Counted from the first letter of the stretch, positions 7,312 to 16,800 are shown. The stretch: DNA of 64,000 nt from Candidatus Krumholzibacteriia bacterium (GCA_023131975.1 JAGLYV010000029.1:1-64000); one strand, 5' to 3'. A program made the numbers and translations. The notes: a model not told the origin generated them from the letters alone.

Positions 7312-8343
7312 TTATTTGGTCTCGATCTTCCAGCCGGAGCTTCCCATAAATTCAAAAGAGTCGTCGATCAACGCGAACGCGGCCCTGACACCGGGAAAGG
7401 TCTCCGAGAGCTCACGGCTCGCTTCGGGGCCGAGAACGAAGAGTCCGGTCGAAAGAGCGTCTGACTCGATCGCCGAACGAGCGACGACCGTGACACTGAG
7501 TAGATGGTCTACGGTCATCCCTGTCCTCGGATCGATTATGTGGCCGTACTTCCTGCCGCCCAGAATAACAAAATTCTCGTAATTACCAGACGTTGCTATC
7601 GCCTCATCGGCTATTGTTACTTTTCCGACTATACCGTTTTCGCCGTGAGGTTCCCGTATGCCGATCGACCAGCCCTCGCGTCCGGGAGGAGTGCCGATCG
7701 CGTACATATTACCGCTGAGGTTGACAAGAGCGCTCTTCACGCCGCCGCCGCGGAGGATATCGACGCATCTGTCCACGCCATATCCTTTGCCGATACCGGC
7801 CAGATCTATCTGCATCCCTGCCGGGAGAGTAATGGCCAGTGAGGCGCGGTTCAGGATGACCTTATCCGATCCTGTATGAAGGAGTGTCCGGGATATCGCT
7901 TCGGCAGAGGGGATCTTTTCGAGAAGGAGTTCGCCGTCTTTCCGCTGGAATCCCCAGAGCCTGACCAGCGGGCGCGCCGTCACATCGAAGGCGCCTCCGG
8001 TCAGCCCTGAATAGTGAATAGATCTCTCAATGATTTCGAACAGTTCTTTTGAGACTTCTACAGGAGTGTCTTTCGGCCCATCGTTCAGAAGAGACAATTC
8101 GCTGTCGCCCCGCCAGTTGCTCATCAATCCATCTATCCTGGCCAGTTCGTGAAAGGCCTCGCCGGCGATTGCCGCGGCAGCATCCTCTTCCATCCCGTAG
8201 ATCGAGATGATACATTTCGAGCCCATGACAAAGGTCTCCCGCGTGACCGGCATCTCTTTTCTCGAGCATGATATTGTCAGTGCCGCGATGAAGGCCACCA
8301 TGACCAGAAAGGACAGAACAGCTTTTCGCAGGAAACGTTTCAT
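7312..8343 (-). CDS. apbE: FAD:protein FMN transferase, lipoprotein form
   Basis: 343 residues. A lipoprotein signal (MKRFLRKAVLSFLVMVAFIAALTISC) places it on the periplasmic face of a membrane. The mature part shows ApbE landmarks: the MSNWRGDSELSLLND segment, GAFDVTARPLVRLWGF, AGIGKGYGVDRCVDIL, the LVNLSGNMYAIG stretch that binds FAD, and IDPRTGMTV near the end with the metal-binding Asp/Thr. ApbE transfers FMN from FAD to Thr of Rnf/Nqr subunits and other flavoproteins; none of these clients is in the window. AGGAG lies 9 nt before the ATG. It is convergent with the methyltransferase gene, only 43 nt away. Confidence 0.93.
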   Translation of the reverse strand: MKRFLRKAVLSFLVMVAFIAALTISCSRKEMPVTRETFVMGSKCIISIYGMEEDAAAAIAGEAFHELARIDGLMSNWRGDSELSLLNDGPKDTPVEVSKELFEIIERSIHYSGLTGGAFDVTARPLVRLWGFQRKDGELLLEKIPSAEAISRTLLHTGSDKVILNRASLAITLPAGMQIDLAGIGKGYGVDRCVDILRGGGVKSALVNLSGNMYAIGTPPGREGWSIGIREPHGENGIVGKVTIADEAIATSGNYENFVILGGRKYGHIIDPRTGMTVDHLLSVTVVARSAIESDALSTGLFVLGPEASRELSETFPGVRAAFALIDDSFEFMGSSGWKIETK

Positions 8344-8444
8344 GATGGTTTACTCCTGACTCTAACGTTTGAACAGTTCAGATCCACGGGACTTGCCCGG
8401 GTTGCCTGACTTTGAATTCACCTGAAAAGATCGACGCGGACAGA

Positions 8445-9737
8445 TCACGCGCCCGGCTTGCCGAGCAGCTTGAACATCCTGGTCTTATATTCTTCGACAC
8501 CGGGCTGGTCGAAGGGGTTGATACCGAGAAGCCGGCCGGTGACAGATACGACGATCTCGAAAAAGACGAAAAGCGCGCCGACGGTATCGGGTGTGATCGA
8601 CGGCACTTCGATCGTTATCACGGGAAGGCCTCCAGCTTCGTGCGCCGATCTTGTACCCTCGAAAGCTTTCGCGTTCACTTCGCTGACCGATCTTCCTGCC
8701 AGGTAGTTCAGGTTGTCAAGATCCTGCTGGTCGGATGGGATCGTCAGGTCCCGGAGAGGATGTTTTGCCACGAGGAATGTCTCCAGGATATCGCGGGCGC
8801 CCTCCTGGAGGAATTGTCCGAGTGAATGCAGGTCGGTCGTCATGATAGTCGATGCGGGGAAAAGGCCCTTGCCATCTTTTCCCTCCGATTCGCCGGCCAG
8901 CTGTTTCCACCATTCGCAGATCATGGCCAGTTCGGGATGGAATGTGGACAACACCTCTATCTTTGTTCCCCGGTCATGAAGCAGACTCCGCACTACCGCA
9001 TATCTTAACGCGTCATTTGTTCCCGAGGACCTGATGAATGTCTCAAGCGCTCCGAGAGCTCCTGCAAGCATTCCCTTGACCGGGATGCCCGCGGCTGCGC
9101 AGGGGAGGAGTCCCACGGGAGAGAGGATGCTGAATCTGCCGCCGACATCGGGGGGGATCGAAAATGTCTTCCATCCTTCTTTGGTAGCCATTTCCCTCAA
9201 CGCGCCCTTTGCCGGGTCGGTTATAGCTATGATCCTGTTTTTTATCGCGTCGGGGCCGAAAGTCTCGATCAGTTTGCGTTTGAGAAGCCGGAAGGCGATA
9301 GCCGGTTCGGTCGTAGTGCCCGATTTCGAGATTACGCAGATGGTGAATTTTTTCCCATCGAGACGGGACAGGAGAGCATCGAGGTAGACTGGCGAGAGGT
9401 TGTTGCCCGCGAAGTAGACGGGAAAACCGGCTTCGAAAGGCAGAGCCTCGATGGCGGCCCTCGCTCCGATATACGATCCGCCTATTCCCACCACGACCAG
9501 ACAGTCGTTTTCTTCCCGGATAGCCTTTCCAGTATCGGCCAGCTCGTCGATCTCTCTTTCAGACATATGTGGGAGATCGAGCCAGCCCAGCATCCCGGCG
9601 CCCGGCCCTCTTTTTTCAAGCAGGGAATCGAGGGCCTCGATAGCCGCGGGCATCCTGCCCGCGATGTCCTTTTCCTGGAGATGGGGGGACACTTTTTCGG
9701 TATCGATCGTTATCACATCTGCCCTCCTTGGCGGCAT
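8445..9737 (-). CDS. pgi: Glucose-6-phosphate isomerase
   Basis: 430 residues, close to the short bacterial PGI type (about 450). Sugar-phosphate isomerase motifs are clear: VVGIGGSYIGARAAIEAL (phosphate loop), VISKSGTTTEPAIAFRLLK, and GGRFSILSPVGLLPCAAAGI (PGI signature). It interconverts glucose 6-phosphate and fructose 6-phosphate in the cytoplasm. It shares its direction with apbE (101 nt downstream) and ftcD (22 nt upstream on the same strand), so it is probably co-transcribed with ftcD. No strong ribosome site is seen; a GGGAAATG lies upstream. Confidence 0.95.
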   Translation of the reverse strand: MPPRRADVITIDTEKVSPHLQEKDIAGRMPAAIEALDSLLEKRGPGAGMLGWLDLPHMSEREIDELADTGKAIREENDCLVVVGIGGSYIGARAAIEALPFEAGFPVYFAGNNLSPVYLDALLSRLDGKKFTICVISKSGTTTEPAIAFRLLKRKLIETFGPDAIKNRIIAITDPAKGALREMATKEGWKTFSIPPDVGGRFSILSPVGLLPCAAAGIPVKGMLAGALGALETFIRSSGTNDALRYAVVRSLLHDRGTKIEVLSTFHPELAMICEWWKQLAGESEGKDGKGLFPASTIMTTDLHSLGQFLQEGARDILETFLVAKHPLRDLTIPSDQQDLDNLNYLAGRSVSEVNAKAFEGTRSAHEAGGLPVITIEVPSITPDTVGALFVFFEIVVSVTGRLLGINPFDQPGVEEYKTRMFKLLGKPGA

Positions 9738-9759
9738 ACAACATTTCCCGTGCTGAAGG

Positions 9760-11430
9760 CTATTGTTCCAGTATCTTCTCCGTCAGGGCTACAGTCTCTT
9801 CTGTATGAGCGACGACCTCGGACCTGATCCTGTCTGCCTCGGTCTTTGTGACGGTCCTGAATTCTTCGTCCTCTATGCCGGGAAGGTTGATGACGACGTT
9901 GAGCCAGGCCCCTTCGGCGGCTGTCCGCGCTGTCAGGGCGGCTACGGCTGAGTCGCTGGCCGAGTTTTTGTTACCCTTTTCTGCAACGACTCTGGCCAGT
10001 TTTGCCGCGTCCAGTGAACGTTTCAGAACTCCCAGCGGGACGAGGGTGGCTTCTTTCGTACATTCCTCTATGGCGGCGGCTCTGGCAGCCTTTTCCTCGT
10101 CGGTCTTTTTCTTCATCCTCATGGCATCCATCACGCGGTTGAACGTGTCGGTATCCCTGTCGACATCGGTCAGAAATTCTTCCTTGAGACGCTGGGCTTC
10201 GATGCTGAGCTCCTCCATGGCATCGAAGGCGTCTTCGTATCCCTTCTTGCCGTGAGTGAGAGCGGCGACCATCGCCGAGAGAGCTCCGCTCAGCGCGCCG
10301 CAGAGGGCGGCCACACTGCCGCCACCGGGGGCTGGCGAATCGGTCGAGAGGACATCGGCGAACTCGGAAGTCTTCATCGCGACGAGGCTGTCAGCCCTGT
10401 GGAACTGATATTCAATGATCTTCTTGTCCGCCTCGAAAGGATAGAGGTCGCTGAGTCCCATGGAGAGGTCGGCGATATGGACCAGTTCCGATTCGGGTAC
10501 ACCGGTGAGCTTGCCCATTTTTGCCAGATAGTGTTTTCCTGCCTGGACGAGAGCTTCCAGGGGGATAAGGCCGACAAGCTCGCTTCCCGTGACACGGGCT
10601 CCAAGCTCCTGCGCGATCCGGGAACATTCGTCGAAGACGAGATGGGGAGGCGTGATACTGTAGTTTGTGAGATTGATAGAGACCTGGGCCCTTCCAAAAT
10701 CGTCCATGTACCAGCCGACCGCCTTGCATTCCTTGAAGATGCCGGGAGCTCTTACCGATTTATCATTCTCATCTTTTACGATTTTGCCCGCCTTGTCGCG
10801 TGCCAGACGGCCCTTTTCCCGGATAGTGAAGGCGATATCCCTCGCTACCTTCGTGTCGCGGGTATTGAGATTGACATTATAGGCGATGAGGAATTCCCTG
10901 GCGCTGATCGCTGTCGCGCCGGCGCCGGCGTTGAACTCTGCAGGGCCGCAGTCCGGTTTCCACTCTGGGTCTTTCAGTTTTTCGGGGAGGGCCTCGTATT
11001 CACCGGAGCGGACCGTGGCGAGGTTTTTCCATTCGGGTTTCGAGGCGGCGTATTCGTAGAAGTAAACGGGTATTCCCAGCTCGTTCCCTACCCTCTCACC
11101 AAGCCTGTGAGCCAGTTCGACACATTCGTCCATCGTGATCCCGCTTACCGGGACGAAGGGGCATACATCGGTCGCCCCCATACGCGCGTGCGTTCCGGTA
11201 TGGGTCCGCATATCGATGACCTCAGCGGCCTTTCTGATAGCCCTGAAAGCTGCTTCGACCACTTCGTCGGGTGGACCGATCATAGTGACGACTGTCCTGT
11301 TTGTGTCTTTTCCGGGGTCGACGTCGAGAAGTTTCACTCCTTCGACTCCGCTTATCTCATTTGTGATTGCATCGATCTTGGCCATATCAAGGCCTTCACT
11401 GAAATTGGGTACGCATTCGACCAGTTTCAT
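9760..11430 (-). CDS. ftcD: Glutamate formimidoyltransferase / formimidoyl-THF cyclodeaminase fusion
   Basis: About 556 residues. The N-terminal half is the transferase (KLVECVPNFSEG start, DVDPGKDTNRTVVTMIGPP, GTHARMGATDVCPFVPV), which moves the formimino group from N-formimidoyl-glutamate to tetrahydrofolate. The C-terminal 200 residues are the helical cyclodeaminase (LSTDSPAPGGGSVAALCGALSGALSAMVA), which yields methenyl-THF and ammonia. The bifunctional fusion resembles the animal FTCD layout and is also known in bacteria. It belongs to histidine or purine breakdown. ATG at 11430 is preferred; a GTG four codons upstream (11442) is possible but sits only 1 nt after the AAGGAG. Confidence 0.93.
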   Translation of the reverse strand: MKLVECVPNFSEGLDMAKIDAITNEISGVEGVKLLDVDPGKDTNRTVVTMIGPPDEVVEAAFRAIRKAAEVIDMRTHTGTHARMGATDVCPFVPVSGITMDECVELAHRLGERVGNELGIPVYFYEYAASKPEWKNLATVRSGEYEALPEKLKDPEWKPDCGPAEFNAGAGATAISAREFLIAYNVNLNTRDTKVARDIAFTIREKGRLARDKAGKIVKDENDKSVRAPGIFKECKAVGWYMDDFGRAQVSINLTNYSITPPHLVFDECSRIAQELGARVTGSELVGLIPLEALVQAGKHYLAKMGKLTGVPESELVHIADLSMGLSDLYPFEADKKIIEYQFHRADSLVAMKTSEFADVLSTDSPAPGGGSVAALCGALSGALSAMVAALTHGKKGYEDAFDAMEELSIEAQRLKEEFLTDVDRDTDTFNRVMDAMRMKKKTDEEKAARAAAIEECTKEATLVPLGVLKRSLDAAKLARVVAEKGNKNSASDSAVAALTARTAAEGAWLNVVINLPGIEDEEFRTVTKTEADRIRSEVVAHTEETVALTEKILEQ

Positions 11431-11607
11431 ATTCTCGATCACGCTCCTTGTTCTTATCTTCGGAAATCATATTCTTCGGGAAGGATAATCAGAGAGGCAT
11501 GAGAGGTCAAGACACTTTGCTTTCGAGAGAGAGGTTAAGACCCGGAGATTCGGCCGGTATCTCCAACATTCTTGTAATATACTTCCGAATCTGGCAGTAT
11601 AACCTTC

Positions 11608-12381
11608 ATGGAGTATCACCTGAGCATACCACTGAGCAGAATCGAGGAATATATCGGTTTCGCCAGGGAGAACGGCTTTCAGCCGGAAGTCCGGATGACA
11701 GATGTCGATCATATGATGGGCCTGAAGACGGATGATCTGAAGCGTCTCGGAGAGATCTTCGAGAAGAACAGGTTCAGGCCTTTTACTCATGGTCCCTTTT
11801 TCGGACTCGATGTGGCCAGTATAGACAGGAACATATCGGAATATTCCATCCGCGCGCTTATCCATGGGCTCGAAATCACACGAGGGCTCGGTGGAAATGT
11901 GATGGTGATGCATACAGGCTATCTGCCCCAGTTCTCGAGGGGTGGGCGGAGGCACTGGTTCAGAAACTGGGCGGAGAGGATGCCGGTGGTCCTGGAACGC
12001 GCGAACAATCTCGGGGTGACTCTCGCGCTGGAAAACACATGGGACGACAGACCGGAAGTGTTGCTTCACCTGGCCGACCTTCTGCCGGGCGACTCGTTGC
12101 GGTTCTGCATAGATACGGGGCATGTGAACGCGTTCTCGAGACTTCATATATCCAGATGGTGGAATGCGCTCGAAGGCAGGATCGTTGCCCTGCATCTGCA
12201 TGATAACGACGGGATCTCGGACGATCATCTGGTGCCGGGCAGGGGGACATTCGATTTTTCCGCACTGGCGAAATTGATGAAAGAATCGAAGGACACACCT
12301 CTTCTTGACCTGGAAGTGGATATCCCCAATGCGGTCCTGGCGAGAGAGGTACTCGATGGCGTTTTTAACATTGGACGGTAG
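11608..12381 (+). CDS. Sugar phosphate isomerase/epimerase family TIM-barrel protein
   Basis: 257 residues. The xylose isomerase-like (AP endonuclease 2) barrel is recognised from its metal and catalytic segments: MVMHTGYL, VTLALENTWDDRPEVL (first Glu ligand), FCIDTGHVNAF (Asp/His), LHLHDNDGISDDHLVPGRGTFDF (His and general layout), and PLLDLEVD (last Glu). The exact substrate is not predictable. No Shine-Dalgarno is visible before the ATG; a TATAAC (11598-11603) lies 5 nt upstream, so a leaderless or nearly leaderless mRNA is conceivable. It is divergent from ftcD and followed by rmuC 36 nt later. Confidence 0.85.
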   Translation: MEYHLSIPLSRIEEYIGFARENGFQPEVRMTDVDHMMGLKTDDLKRLGEIFEKNRFRPFTHGPFFGLDVASIDRNISEYSIRALIHGLEITRGLGGNVMVMHTGYLPQFSRGGRRHWFRNWAERMPVVLERANNLGVTLALENTWDDRPEVLLHLADLLPGDSLRFCIDTGHVNAFSRLHISRWWNALEGRIVALHLHDNDGISDDHLVPGRGTFDFSALAKLMKESKDTPLLDLEVDIPNAVLAREVLDGVFNIGR

Positions 12382-12417
12382 TGCGTCGGCTGTTGCCGGC
12401 GGGACGGAGGGAATGAC

Positions 12418-13725
12418 TTGCTTCTACCTGGCGTATTGATAGCTGTTCTGCTCATTGCGATAATCGTACTTCTTGTCAATATCATCCGAAGATTTTCAGC
12501 CGGTGGACCGGATCTGGAGAAAAGTGTAAGGGACGAGTTCCGCCAGGCTCGGGAGGAAGCTCGAAGGGCGGCGAAGGATCTGAGGGTGGAAGTATCGGGA
12601 ACGCAGAAAAGCACTACGGAGACGATGGTCAAATCGATAGAGGCGATCGGCAAGGGACAAAAGGACAATCTGGAAAATATATCGAAACGGATCGAGGAGC
12701 TTACCAGGTCAAATGAGGATATTCTCGGGAAGCTGCGCGGGACCATAGACGACAAATTAAGGGAGCTGCAGGAGAGTAACGAGAAGAAGCTTGAACAGAT
12801 GCGAAAGACGGTGGACGAAAAGCTCCAGGACACCCTGGAAAAAAGACTTGGCGAATCGTTCAAACTGGTCAGTGAAAGGCTTGAAGCGGTCCAGAAAGGC
12901 CTCGGCGAGATGAAGAGCCTGGCCACAGGAGTCGGAGACCTGAAAAAGGTCCTGACAAACGTGAAGGCGAGAGGGACATGGGGTGAGGTCCAGCTGGGCG
13001 CCCTCCTCGAACAGGTGTTGATCCCGGAACAGTATGGCACGAATATAGCGACGAAGAAAGATTCGACGGACAGAGTGGAGTTTGCCATCAGGCTGCCCGG
13101 ACCTGATAACGATCCGGACGAGTGTGTGTGGCTGCCGATAGATTCGAAATTCCCCCAGGAAGATTATCTGCGGCTTGTCAACGCGTCCGAGGCGGCTGAC
13201 TCGGACGCCGTGCAGCAGGCGTCGGCGGCACTGGTGCGAGCGATACACAAATCCGCGAAGGATATCAGGGATAAATATCTGGACCCTCCGAATACGACCG
13301 ACTTTGCGATCATGTTCCTGCCGACCGAGGGACTTTATGCCGAGATCCTCCGCCAGCCTGGAGAAGTCGAACGCCTTCAGAATGAGTTCCGTATAGTGGT
13401 GACAGGGCCGACTACCCTTGCCGCGACTCTCAGCAGTCTCAGAATGGGTTTCCGGACCCTCGCGATCGAGAAACGTTCCAGCGAGGTCTGGAAGGTGCTT
13501 TCGGCGGTCAAGACGGAGTTCGGGAAATTCGGGACGGTCCTCGACAAGGTCAAGAAACAGCTCAATGCTGCCTCGAACACTATCGAAAGCACCGGCGTCA
13601 GGACGAGGGTCATGGAGAGGAAGTTGAGAGAAGTCGAGGCCCTGCCCGAAAGTGAATCGGGCAGACTCCTCGAACTTTCTCCCGGCGCGCTGGATGAAGC
13701 TGAAGAAGTCGACCCTGAAGAATAA
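12418..13725 (+). CDS. rmuC: DNA recombination protein RmuC
   Basis: 435 residues starting at a TTG with GGAGG about 8 nt upstream. A single N-terminal membrane helix (LLPGVLIAVLLIAIIVLLVNII) is followed by a long coiled coil (about 30-165) and then the RmuC nuclease-like domain (ARGTWGEVQLGALLEQVLIPEQYGTNIA, LPIDSKFPQEDYLRL, DFAIMFLPTEGLYAEIL, TGPTTLAATLSSLRMGFRTLAIEK). RmuC limits inversions at short inverted repeats; its exact biochemistry is unsettled. The stop is followed directly by a 21-bp repeat array (13727-13810). Confidence 0.95.
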   Translation: MLLPGVLIAVLLIAIIVLLVNIIRRFSAGGPDLEKSVRDEFRQAREEARRAAKDLRVEVSGTQKSTTETMVKSIEAIGKGQKDNLENISKRIEELTRSNEDILGKLRGTIDDKLRELQESNEKKLEQMRKTVDEKLQDTLEKRLGESFKLVSERLEAVQKGLGEMKSLATGVGDLKKVLTNVKARGTWGEVQLGALLEQVLIPEQYGTNIATKKDSTDRVEFAIRLPGPDNDPDECVWLPIDSKFPQEDYLRLVNASEAADSDAVQQASAALVRAIHKSAKDIRDKYLDPPNTTDFAIMFLPTEGLYAEILRQPGEVERLQNEFRIVVTGPTTLAATLSSLRMGFRTLAIEKRSSEVWKVLSAVKTEFGKFGTVLDKVKKQLNAASNTIESTGVRTRVMERKLREVEALPESESGRLLELSPGALDEAEEVDPEE

Positions 13726-13726
13726 A

Positions 13727-13810
13727 GAAGTCTCGGTGAACGGGAAAGAAGCCTCGATGAACAGAAAAGAGGCTTCGATGAACCGAAAAAAGGCCCTGAC
13801 GAACAGGCGG
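13727..13810 (+). repeat. Four tandem imperfect 21-bp repeats just after rmuC
   Basis: Units at 13727, 13748, 13769 and 13790 share the core CTCGATGAAC plus a purine-rich run. The unit is exactly seven codons and is open in the frame one base off from rmuC, reading about (E/K)ASMNRK per copy. It begins 2 nt after the rmuC stop. It may be a decayed coding tail reached by a frameshift, or a simple minisatellite. No gene is assigned to it. Confidence 0.75.
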
Positions 13811-13918
13811 ATCGATGCGACGCGGTCCCCAAAAAACCCGGAAATATTAAAAAAACATTTAGGATTATTCGTAAAAGTGATACTATCCCCTAACTTCGGA
13901 ATTAGCCGATGACTGATT

Positions 13919-13924
13919 TATAAT
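13919..13924 (+). promoter_or_regulatory. Possible -10 element for the MFS transporter gene
   Basis: A perfect TATAAT lies 37 nt before the TTG start at 13961, in an AT-rich stretch after the repeat array. The best -35 is TTCGGA 18 nt upstream (3 of 6 matches), so the promoter is only probable. Confidence 0.4.
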
Positions 13925-13960
13925 CTGCTTCCTATTCACTTCAGCTCGGGAGGGCACATC

Positions 13961-15436
13961 TTGGTAGAAGCTGCCAGAAGAAAACTCAATGAGTCCGCTG
14001 GAATGCGATGGTTCGCTCTGATACTGATCAGTACGCTACTCTTCAGTACTTACTGGTTCCAGGACTGTCTCGGCCCGCTCAAGGGCCTGATGGAGTCCGA
14101 GCTGGGACTGAACAGTGATCAGTTCGGGCGTATCGCCTCCTCGACGACCTGGGCGAATCTTGCCCTGATGATCATCGTGGGTGGTATAGCTCTCGACAAA
14201 TGGGGGATACGCAAAACCGGTACGCTCTTCGGTATTCTGGCCGTGGCCGGAGCCGCTATCGTTGCCCTGGCAGCTAAGGGGGTGTTCGGATCCGATGAAA
14301 GATCTACGATGATCTGGATGATCGTCGGGAGGATCCTGTTTGGCACCGGGCTAGAGACCGTCTGCGTTATGGTCTCGCGGACGGTGGTGAAGTGGTTTAA
14401 GGGCTACGAACTTGCTCTTGCCATGGGTATCAACGTGGGGTTCGGCCGTCTCGGTTCGGCCGGTACGAACTTCTTCGGCATCGAGATAGCGAACAACAGC
14501 GTGTTTACTGGAGTATCGTTCGCGGCGACGCTGATCGGCCTTTCGCTCATATGCTTCCTCGTCTACCTGATCCTGGACGTCAAGTTTGACAAGGCGGCCG
14601 GCATCCAGGCGGGAGAAGGGGACGGCGACAAGTTCAAGTTCAAGGATCTCACCGATCTGATCACCAATCATTCGTTTATATTCATCGCTCTTCTCTGCGT
14701 GGCGTTCTACTCGGCAGTATTCCCGTTCGTGCAGTACGCGCCAGACCTCCTGATCAACAAGTTCGGGTTTACATCGACACTGCCCGATATGACGGGGTGG
14801 TCGTTCGCTGCGAAGTTCAAGGCCTTCTTCCATAACGGTCCGAAGGTGACGAGCCTCATTCCTCTCGGAACGATACTCTTCACCCCGATCTTCGGTCGAC
14901 TGGTCGACAAGAAGGGCAAGGCCGCGACACTGATGATCATCGGTTCGCTTCTGCTTATCTTCGCCCATCTTTCGCTTTCGGTCTTTAATAACGTAATTCT
15001 CGGGTACTTCGGTCTGTTCGCTCTCGGTATCGCTTTTTCTCTGGTACCGGCCGCGATGTGGCCTTCTGTCGCAAAGATCGTTCCCGAGAACAGGCTGGGA
15101 ACAGCATACGCGACCATGTTTACCATCCAGAACTACGGCCTTGCCGCATTCTTCTGGGGGATCGGAAAGGTCCTGAACATGGTCAACCCCGCGGTCGTCA
15201 ATCAGATCAGGGAGACGAGGGAGAGTCTTATCGCGAGCGGCATGAGCATGAACGAGGTTCCCGTAAGGATCGAGGAACTCAAGCTCGCAGGGGAGATTCC
15301 TCCCTACAACTACACGATGCCTATCCTCATGCTCGTGGTCCTCGGCATCATATCGATCTTCCTTGCCTTCCAGCTCAAACGGGCTGACAAGAGACAGGGA
15401 TACGGGCTGGAGATGCCGACGGGGCATGAAGGTTGA
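13961..15436 (+). CDS. Major facilitator superfamily transporter
   Basis: 491 residues, mostly hydrophobic, with about 12 predicted membrane helices and a hydrophilic central loop (about residues 205-225). The loop-2 MFS motif is seen as GGIALDKWGIRKTG (G-x3-D-x2-G-x-R) and a second copy after helix 8 as GRLVDKKGKAATL. The N-terminal helices (WFALILISTLLFSTYWFQDCLGPLKGLME) resemble MFS carriers of the MFSD1 or nitrate/organic-anion type; the substrate is unknown. The start is a TTG with GGGAGGG 8 nt upstream. Paired hairpins follow the stop. Confidence 0.85.
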   Translation: MVEAARRKLNESAGMRWFALILISTLLFSTYWFQDCLGPLKGLMESELGLNSDQFGRIASSTTWANLALMIIVGGIALDKWGIRKTGTLFGILAVAGAAIVALAAKGVFGSDERSTMIWMIVGRILFGTGLETVCVMVSRTVVKWFKGYELALAMGINVGFGRLGSAGTNFFGIEIANNSVFTGVSFAATLIGLSLICFLVYLILDVKFDKAAGIQAGEGDGDKFKFKDLTDLITNHSFIFIALLCVAFYSAVFPFVQYAPDLLINKFGFTSTLPDMTGWSFAAKFKAFFHNGPKVTSLIPLGTILFTPIFGRLVDKKGKAATLMIIGSLLLIFAHLSLSVFNNVILGYFGLFALGIAFSLVPAAMWPSVAKIVPENRLGTAYATMFTIQNYGLAAFFWGIGKVLNMVNPAVVNQIRETRESLIASGMSMNEVPVRIEELKLAGEIPPYNYTMPILMLVVLGIISIFLAFQLKRADKRQGYGLEMPTGHEG

Positions 15437-15456
15437 TCGAGCAAATCGGATTGCTG

Positions 15457-15478
15457 CCTGTGTCTGTGTGGACACAGG
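15457..15478. terminator. 8-bp perfect hairpin after the MFS gene
   Basis: CCTGTGTC, a 6-nt loop, and GACACAGG pair perfectly 20 nt after the MFS stop. There is no U-tract, so it is more likely a 3' stabilising structure or part of a bipartite terminator with the following stem-loop. Confidence 0.4.
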
Positions 15479-15487
15479 ATGAGATAA

Positions 15488-15517
15488 CGGCCCGGGGAGC
15501 ATACGCTCTTCGGGCCG
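15488..15517 (+). terminator. Terminator-like GC-rich stem-loop
   Basis: CGGCCCG pairs with CGGGCCG around an inner GAGC/GCTC stem with an ATAC loop. It is followed by TGCGGGTTTAAAG, a poor U-tract. It ends the MFS unit 50 nt before the acyltransferase start. Confidence 0.45.
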
Positions 15518-15570
15518 TGCGGGTTTAAAGTCCGTGCACTTTTGCGGGCCATGTACTTTGGAAAGTGGGC

Positions 15571-16548
15571 ATGAAGACTCCCGGTGAAAGAGATCTTTCT
15601 CTCGATATCCTGCGCTCCGGAGCCATATTGTATGTCGTCGGGTTCTGGCACCTTCAGGAATACTCTTCATCTCTGAATTTCTTTAGTGATATCACCCTTC
15701 TTCTCACGGATATCGTGCTTGCCCTGTTCGTTTATATTTCCGGATACCTTCTTTCCAGCCGTTATGATCTTATCGGGGTCACCGACCTGTTTCCCTTTTT
15801 CAGAAAAAGGATGCTGAGGATATATCCCATGTACCTCGGGGCGCTGACCATCTTTGCTGTCATACATCTGATAAGTCCCGGTGTGGCACTGAGGGCATCG
15901 TTTCTCGCGAATATGATCACCGGTGAGACACTCAGGACACTCTGGTTCGTCGGTCTCATTCTATGCTTTTACCTGATAACGCCCATTTTCCTGTACCGGT
16001 TCAGCCCTGTGAAGACTGTGGCATACTCAGCCGGATTATTCACCCTTCTGCTTGTCATCGATCACAGGACCGGATATATAGATCTCAGACTTGCCCAATA
16101 CCTTCCCGCTTTTGTTATGGGAATCCTGGTGGCAAGAGTCAGCGCGATGGAGGGTCTTCTGAAAAGCAGGGTCCTGCTGGTCCTTTCTCTGGTACCCTTG
16201 GTCGGCGGGTTTTTCGCTTTTTCCAGGTTCGCGGATCAATACTTTCGTCTCTTTATCTCGATAGTCACTTTTCTGGCAGCTCTCGGTATCCTTCTGTACC
16301 TCGGACGGGTATTCAGCCGGTTTTGCGGCAGGAGACTTGTCGGGTTTTTCGCGTATTCGAGTTATGCTGTATATCTTCTTCACCGGATCAGTTTCGCGGT
16401 GGGGAAAAGGTTTTTCAGGCCGGAAGGACTTGTTCCATCATTCCTGTATCTGGTCGGATTGATCCTGCCGTTGACCATTATCATGGGCTATTTTATTCAG
16501 AAGGCTTACGATCGCCTGATAGTCGACCGGCTTACCGGCCGTAGTTGA
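15571..16548 (+). CDS. Acyltransferase 3 family membrane protein
   Basis: 325 residues with about ten membrane helices. The acyltransferase-3 signature is seen at the N-terminus (RDLSLDILRSGAILYVVGFWHLQEY, with the conserved His of the family) and in FPFFRKRMLRIYPMYLG, where the Arg-containing loop normally follows helix 2. Family members O-acylate polysaccharides, lipid A or other envelope sugars using a cytoplasmic acyl donor. The acceptor cannot be predicted; no glycan biosynthesis genes adjoin. ATG at 15571 is preferred over an in-frame GTG at 15565; GGAA lies 7 nt upstream. Confidence 0.88.
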   Translation: MKTPGERDLSLDILRSGAILYVVGFWHLQEYSSSLNFFSDITLLLTDIVLALFVYISGYLLSSRYDLIGVTDLFPFFRKRMLRIYPMYLGALTIFAVIHLISPGVALRASFLANMITGETLRTLWFVGLILCFYLITPIFLYRFSPVKTVAYSAGLFTLLLVIDHRTGYIDLRLAQYLPAFVMGILVARVSAMEGLLKSRVLLVLSLVPLVGGFFAFSRFADQYFRLFISIVTFLAALGILLYLGRVFSRFCGRRLVGFFAYSSYAVYLLHRISFAVGKRFFRPEGLVPSFLYLVGLILPLTIIMGYFIQKAYDRLIVDRLTGRS

Positions 16549-16800
16549 TTCAGCTTCCGTTCATGAACTGTCAAGTCGTACGATGGATCGCTGATTCTTC
16601 CAGTTTCTTATAATTCTTCATAATTCTCTATGATTTCCCATGATTGTGAATAGTTCTTGCAGATTTCTTTATGGAATAATCGATGAAGATGGGTTTTGTG
16701 ATGTTGTAACGTAAATAGTAGTAGATAGATAACGTATTATGGCTCGGGCGGGCAGAATCGGCCGGGATGCGGTCGATCTGGTAATTCTATAATAGACAGG
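16549..16800 (+). promoter_or_regulatory. AT-rich leader and promoter region of the giant surface-protein operon
   Basis: This 252-nt gap is much richer in A+T than its surroundings. It holds short imperfect repeats of an ATAATTCTY-like unit (about 16608-16648). A perfect TATAAT (16788-16793) lies so close to the first ATG (16801) that either it is fortuitous or translation begins further downstream. No convincing -35 accompanies it. Confidence 0.4.

Noticed and set aside
10252-11502. 416-codon plus-strand frame within ftcD
   Set aside because: Antisense to a complete bifunctional FtcD; composition is not protein-like.
14351-15670. 439-codon minus-strand frame overlapping the MFS gene
   Set aside because: Highly charged, Arg/Glu-rich translation without family similarity, antisense to a 12-helix transporter.
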